This document shows, in pieces, positions 57,701 through 64,000 of a DNA stretch of 64,000 nt. The notes under the pieces were generated by a model. The model had not been told where the DNA came from, made no database searches, and saw nothing but the letters and a program-made list of their open reading frames with translations. The stretch spans positions 4,526,001 through 4,590,000 of the forward strand of contig CM082576.2 of assembly GCA_040954595.2 (NCBI GenBank), given 5' to 3'. Numbering within the stretch: position 1 is the stretch's first letter; the number at the start of each line of letters is the position of its first letter. A program made the position numbers and the translations under genes. The DNA is from Balanoglossus misakiensis. Taxonomy: Eukaryota > Hemichordata.

Positions 57701-59847
57701 AAATACATCGAAGTTGTGTACAGATGACAGTTTTGTGTTGTTTTAGTTGATTCTTACCTGTCTGAAGATCTGGTATGAGGTGGCAATCTAGATCTTGACC
57801 ACTTATTCTGGGATTAATACATGCGAACATTTTGGCGTGTAGCTGCCGCAGTTTGTGTTGTTTGGGCTGAAAATAGCATGTAAGATAAAAGCGCTGTGTG
57901 AATAGAAAATATTCAATTATGCTCTACAGGTGTACATGGCATGTGACACTCAGGGTTAATGGGACCCTTTTCCTGTTTTCTGTATTTTTTGTCTGTTCGA
58001 AAAATTGAAGCCTATTGGGTTAATTCAAGGAACGTCGTGCACGTGTGTTGGAATATTGTAAGATGCGCAATACGTATGGTAATTATTTTACATTCTCTAC
58101 ATTGTTATTCCTGTCATTTCATATAAAACACCAACCTTTTCATTTTTTTAACAAAATTACCAAAAAAAACCCGCAAGTAAAAGATGTATTGATAATAAAC
58201 AGATGGTTAATTTTCCTGTTTTGATAGTTCATATATCTAAAATCATTATATATTTGCGAACAATTTGTCTGATTTTGTACACTAAATCCTGTACAGTTTA
58301 TCAGGATAGGGTTTCCGGCTTCAGAAATCTTTGACATTTTAGAGAAACAATTTGCGAAAGTAATTGTGGAAGCTGTTATGAGCAGGGTCTGAATGTTTTA
58401 TCTGGTCACCACGGAAACAGCGTGAGTAAGATGTCACCCCATGCCCATGGGTGGTCGAACTGACAGACTTACAGAGTACATTTTTTGGTGGGGGTGGGGA
58501 TGGTTGATGGATGTGGCAGACATTGTGTATTCTTCAGGCGTAGGTTTCTTCCCCAAGTGTCGTACTGTATCGTGGCTAGGGCACAGTGCTCAGTGAGGTG
58601 TATATAAATTAGTAACAGATATTGAAAATGTCATGTGAAACATAAGCCTCCCCCAGCCGATAGGCGAACCAACACAGTGCTATAGAAGTCATTGGAGGTG
58701 AGGAAAAAGAAGTTAATTTACGTGTCACAATGTCAGTTCCCTCGGCACATTTCTCTCCTGACTCTTGTAACACATTGGCCCCACTGTTTAAAACAAACGT
58801 TGGTGAGCGCAGTATCACTCAAGTTTTTGTGGGCGCGTTTTGAACTTTCAGTGAGATATTAGTGTGGATGTTGTCAGTTGTTTTTTCTAGAATTAACTTC
58901 ATGTTTCCGATTTCATGGTGTTCAAAACCAATTTTCCAGCAAGGGGTGATCTTACGACTCCCTAACTGCTGAGTAATTTCAACACGGAAATTTCAATATG
59001 ATATTACCAAGTTATGAGATGACTTAGCATGACTGATGAAATCACTTCCTTAGGCAAGGCTAAAAATGGTTGGAAATTAAGGAACCAAGTTCAAACGTGT
59101 GGAGTTAGATGTAAATGCCCGAAGTCAATAGGCTGTGATTTAAAAAAACACACATAAATCTTGTAAATAAAAGGGAATGAAATCATTTGAAGTAACTTGT
59201 TCTGGCCTTGATTATGTTGACATGTCGTATCTGATTTGAAATGTGTGAAAAAATGGTGAGACAAGTTCCCAGCAGACAAACAAACAACACAGAAGAGAAC
59301 GGGAGCAGTTCACCATGTTAGAAGCAGAAGCATGGCTGTCCTCGGCCGATGCTTCAGCTCTGGTTTGTTGTTGAAAGGGTGGGAAGCGGAGCAGAAGATG
59401 TGAGCTTGACGTCATAGCAGAGCAAAGCTATAAATCACGCTATCTGTTTGTATTACGTGATAGCCTCTGCTTGTTTGGCTGGCTCAAGTACACGATCTGT
59501 GTGACTACGCCAGATTTACCGACCCCAGGAACTGCAAAGATGACCCAAACACCCCTTCAAAAAAAATCAAAAACAGGAAATGAAGATGAAATATATATGT
59601 ATAATAATCTGATTTGTCCACACGCTTTGTGTTTGAACGTGAATGGGATTTTCAAAGCGTGCGATCGGATTTGTATTTGCCATGTTGGTGAGTTTAGTGC
59701 TCGGGTAGCTATGCGTGTTGGGAAGGCTATTTTTCATGTGGTAACTATGGCAACAAATGAGTCTGGAGGGATTGGCTGATCCCTTTTTTTGCTCTCACTC
59801 AGAACAAATACATTGCCCGTTACCAAATATGGTCACTAGAAACAAGG

Positions 59848-59862
59848 GTAACCTATGGCAAC
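59848..59862 (+). promoter_or_regulatory. X-box-like RFX motif
   Basis: GTAACC TAT GGCAAC matches GTNRCC, spacer 3, RGYAAC exactly. A near-match (GTAACTATGGCAAC) lies about 100 bases upstream at 59741. Confidence 0.35.
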
Positions 59863-60611
59863 CATCATGTACAAGTGGAGACACATAGATATTCATGTTG
59901 GCGGATGGGGAACCTCCTGGAGTTTTGCAAGCTCTCAACTTCAATGAGTCTCAGTCAAGTGGCTGATGGGCAGCTAGTTAACAAAGCAAAAATCGCATTG
60001 TGAAAGTGAAAGTGGGGAAAAATCCAGATATTCCTTGTTACAGTGTTTTTATATGATTTAATCAATGTTAAGTACATGCCTCTACGTGTTCTGTGTTCCA
60101 AGAAAACTACTTGTGATGATAAGTCGTGATTCATTCACCTGGCGGTCTGTGATGCGTTGAGGCAGATAGACAGGGCTGATATGATTTACCCATCATATTA
60201 AGAAATACCTTGATCTTTCCGGGCCACCCCAGTCTAAATTTGTTTATATCATTTTGCATTATAATGTAAGACTGTCAGCAAATATGACAACTTAGCTTGA
60301 TGAGATATCGCTTGCATGTCGTGTTCATCAAGGTAAAGGCTTGAAATTAGAGGTGAAATTTCGTTGTTTTTCATTGAAAACAGGAAATGGGACTGTTCTA
60401 TTAAATATAGTACATACTTATTACAATCATCAGTACTGTGTCATTAATTATGATTATTAACACTTAGCTCTCATCAATCAACATGGTGCCGGGTAGATTT
60501 TTGCATCAGTGACTGACCATATATTTCTGGTTTTTATTTTCAAAATTCAGGTATTTTTATTTCTTTCCTCAAATTTTCTGTGAGCTGAAATATAGTTAAA
60601 TGTTTTCCTGC

Positions 60612-60703
60612 ATGGCCACTCAGTGAATACCTTTGCTGGCTGGATCTCCAGTTTCCATGGTAACTGTGGATAAATTTTCATAGGTGACTGAATACCTTTA
60701 AAA
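60612..60703. repeat. Dispersed short TIR element, copy 3 (right half only)
   Basis: Matches the right part of copies 1 and 2 (GGATCTCCAGTTTCCATGGTAACTGTGG.. in two blocks, then CATAGGTGACTGAATACCTTTAAA). The left half is missing, so the copy is truncated. Contains a consensus-matching X-box GTTTCCATGGTAAC. Confidence 0.65.
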
Positions 60704-63700
60704 CACCAATGATTGGCGGTTTGACATTTTTCTCGACAAATGGGTTCAATTTGATTTATGGCTTCACACAAATTCCCAAATCTATCAGAGTTCGGGGGGT
60801 AATTCTGCGTAATAATTAGAGAACTAAAATTCTTCAGAGACATTCAGCTTGTTTAGAGTCAGCTGCGCGATGCAAGGCTGCGAGTAGGAGAATATATAAT
60901 GTCTTGCCACGATGGTCACTTCAACTATTTGTGGTATTTTGAATGCAGAAAATAAAGCAACCTCGGATGACCACTACATAATCAAGATCGTAAAACATGT
61001 CAACCCATTTGGTTTTGTATTGGCACTGCAGTAAAACCACTGGAGAAGTCATTCGTAATCTTTGCGTTGAAGTGCTAGTTACTCTGCACACTTCTAAGAA
61101 AACTTGTCAACAGCAAGTGAAACTGTTGAAGAAAATATGCACAAACTCACCGTAGACTTTCGATAGCAATACATGAAAAAGAATATTGGGAACAAATGAG
61201 AAGACGTATCATGCAAAATCCAAACTTTACGAACTGAGAGAGTTTTTACGGGTGATTACAGAATTGATAATTTGATTCTATTTCAGTGTATTGACCCATA
61301 AAACATTTATCACCGAATTAGTGGTATATGTAGGGGAGTTGTCGTTTTGAAAGCTGTGCAACCATGGGTGTGTTTTGTTGACTGCAGGTTAAGGTGACTG
61401 TTTGTCTGTTCTACGGTGATACCAAGTCATGTTTTTTTTTGACCAGGTAGATAAACAACTATTAAAAGTTGAAAGTGCCGACACTTGCAAACGACAACAG
61501 AGTGGCCAAGTAGGAGCATTGACTGACTGGCCTTTGTTCATTTTGCGAACGCCTTAAGCTGTGCCACCCCCATTTTGCCTGTCAGAATAGGACCTTCCTC
61601 ACTGAAGAAAACCTCCGGGTTAGGCCAGTGGAATAGTTCAAAATCTAAGTAGTAGGTGAGAGGTCATTTGTTTTATAAGTAGAATGGAAAACTCCCCAAG
61701 CTGCAGCAAGGACAATAGTCTGAAAAGGAACATTGTCCCCTCCCCTCCCCCCCTCCCACCAATGCAATCTTATGAAGGAGTTTGCATTGTCAACTTCAAG
61801 TGTATATACGCGTTCAGTTGTGTAACCAAATCCAGAAATGTGATTAGACTAAAGTAAGTCTATCACCTTTAACCTCTGACCTGAAGCAGTAACGCCTTTG
61901 GGGGAACTTAACCAGAGGGGGCCATATTGATTAGGCAATATCTGAAAGTTCCCTGGGATAGTTAGCCATGGATCTTTGCCTCTGATGAGACGGAGATCAA
62001 TCTGTGGACATTGTGTTGAAGCTAATGACAGCCTAGTGTCTGGTGTGGATAATTGTTTGACATGCATTTTTATTCCCATGAAAATTGATACACAGAAATA
62101 ATTGGGAAACTGAAGCAATGAAATAATTGGGTCTGAAATTTCTCAAAGTGGTTAAATAAAGTGGTATGACGTCACCTTACGAAAAGCTTTCACATTATTT
62201 CAAAATAGACCCTTTATCATTTTGATTTTGATCTAATGGCAGACGGCACATATCTCAAGTTTTGTATATTAAATTTAAACCTTTTGAAATACCCCCCCCC
62301 CCCCCCAGGTTTCCTAAATCATAAATACGGTCTAAGCTGATATTATAAGTTAATAACATTTGGATCGTGATGAACTACTTTTCTCGCATCGTGTCTCATT
62401 AATTTTATTGTATTTTTAATACAATTCTGATTCTGTAACGCCCCAAAATCCCCAAACAACAGAGGTCTTCTGAAGACATAGCCTTGAAACAGGTTCACAG
62501 ACAGTTAAGCGTCTCCAAGAGAATGGTTTCGGTTTCTTGTTTGTCGGTACTCTCCAGTATGGCATGGATGATGCATCTTTTAAGGGTCTGTGTTTATTAA
62601 TGCTTGCGTGGGCTAGAGGCCCAGGTAGAACTTTGTGCAGTTCATGCAAGTACATGCCCTCTATCTTACCTGAAGGATGACAAGAAAACTTTAGAAATTT
62701 AAGTATATCGTAGCAAAAATGATTATCTAATGTCACAAACAGAATGTGCAGACTCATGTTATTTGAGCAACATGACAGACATCAAACATTTCACCACCAG
62801 ACTCTTAAACCTTTTCAAGGTGGGGTTGACCATTTTATGTACGTGCTTTGAGTGGTATCATACAAATGCTTGTCAGATAACTATTGATTGTGAAGTTTCT
62901 GCTACCATTTGCAGCCAGTGTAAATAGATAACACCAAGGCAAGGGTACTGACACAAACCTTTAAGTATGCTACCTCAAAAGACCTAACCCTAAACTATCA
63001 GATTTTGTGATTGTACGTCAACACAAAAAGTCATATTTGAAAATTAAATATGAACGATGCCTGTGCTATGTATTTTGATGAGAGACATCCTACATATCAA
63101 GTGTAGTAAATGTAAGAGAATCATTGGAATCCGGAACTTGTCCTTGGAAGATGTTCCTGGTTTTAATTGTCGCATAATAATCTGCTGGTGTCACCAGTTA
63201 CATCACAACCCTACATACATACAATACTGGTCATTTTGATGACACTGTCACATATATATATACATACATCTGTTCCAATGTTTGCCATATATTATGTTAA
63301 TGACCTGGTAGAGGTCAAAGGTCAAACTTCTGGATGCGGATCCACTTGTGTCGGTTATCGTATTAAGTGTGATAAGTGACTTTCAAAAAATGACTCAAAT
63401 TCAGTGATCGATGTGTCATGTTTTTGCATGATTAATTTCAAATCCATCATCTGCAGCTAGGTAATGGTATATTTTTATTGCGATATTGTTTGAACAGAAT
63501 TGAAGTAAGTACAGATGGTAGTAATATAGGTAACGTGTTATCCATCATTTGTCATGGTGATCATCTTACTGTATGAAAGGGTGGTGATTTCTCTCACTCC
63601 CACAATGTACATGTACGTACCCCAGGGAATTATGTAACCAGATAAATGAATTACCTGTTGTTTGGAAGAGTTCCTTACATAATAGTATACCAGCCGATTC

Positions 63701-64000
63701 AGTGATTACGTAGCTGGAGCTGGCTTTCAGAGTTTTTACGTTAGACATTTTGAAACGATCAAGATGGTTCCGTTAAATTTATATGTCTTACTTGATGAGA
63801 GTGCAATCTGTCAGGCTAGATTTTTTGGTAATCATGGTAACCGTTATGTTGGAGAAATGTTTTATTGAGTCGTTCTTGTTAGATTCTTTCTTCCATGTTC
63901 CCTGTTGCACTGTCTTGTCAATTGTAAATGTACAAATAAACTGGTATTCCCTTTAGTGAGGTTTATTTTTAGTACATATTGTGTCCATTTTATAGAGGAT

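Larger units (their letters stand above)
50053..64000. other. Long intron and/or intergenic DNA without identified exons
   Basis: Probably the second intron of the gene starting at 49555. I found no exon that fits the required phase with protein-like content. Contents: a three-stem inverted-repeat fold (54626-54702), a 192-codon minus-strand open frame without recognisable features (54799-55377), a G run (about 56331-56341), X-box-like sites at 59741-59754 and 59848-59862, a partial TIR element (60612-60703) and C runs (about 61739-61757 and 62291-62307). Confidence 0.45.

Overview
This is eukaryotic, metazoan nuclear DNA: AT-rich, with genes split by short GT-AG introns, microsatellites, homopolymer runs and small dispersed repeats. 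The protein families are a TMEM62 metallophosphoesterase, a polycystin-1-type receptor/channel with REJ, GAIN/GPS and PLAT domains, a muscarinic-like GPCR, and a secreted Ly6-mucin-PAN protein. Together with compact introns this suggests a marine invertebrate, most plausibly an invertebrate deuterostome such as a lancelet, hemichordate or echinoderm. The species cannot be fixed from the sequence, and a lophotrochozoan is not excluded.

Layout. 2-186 (+): a frameshifted coding-like fragment of unknown family. 657-6126 (-): complete TMEM62 orthologue, 14 coding exons, 645 aa. 6127-10508: intergenic, probably holding the TMEM62 promoter near 7.1-7.3 kb. 10509-28101 (+): a complete polycystin-1-like gene, 35 coding exons, 2748 aa, with an N-terminus of three LDLa modules, a Frizzled-type cysteine-rich domain and three CUB domains ahead of the REJ, GAIN/GPS, PLAT and polycystin channel parts. 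32307-34217 (+): intronless class A GPCR, 636 aa, closest to muscarinic acetylcholine receptors. 41014-44634 (-): five-exon gene for a 410-aa secreted protein with a Ly6/uPAR domain, a 27-bp-repeat Thr/Pro mucin region and a PAN/Apple-like domain. 49555 onward (+): first two small coding exons of a gene whose remaining exons are not found before the window ends. The last 14 kb look like its long intron or intergenic DNA.

All exon models were built by hand by joining consensus splice sites that keep the frame. All four complete gene models close with no frame error (1938, 8247, 1911 and 1233 coding bases, stop included), which is strong internal support. The genes do not form an operon-like unit. 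The most unusual items are the LDLa-FZ-CUB polycystin with domain-per-exon organisation, the Ly6-mucin-PAN protein, the pocket-divergent muscarinic-like receptor, a pre-miRNA-like hairpin in a polycystin intron, and a short dispersed element carrying RFX X-box-like motifs.
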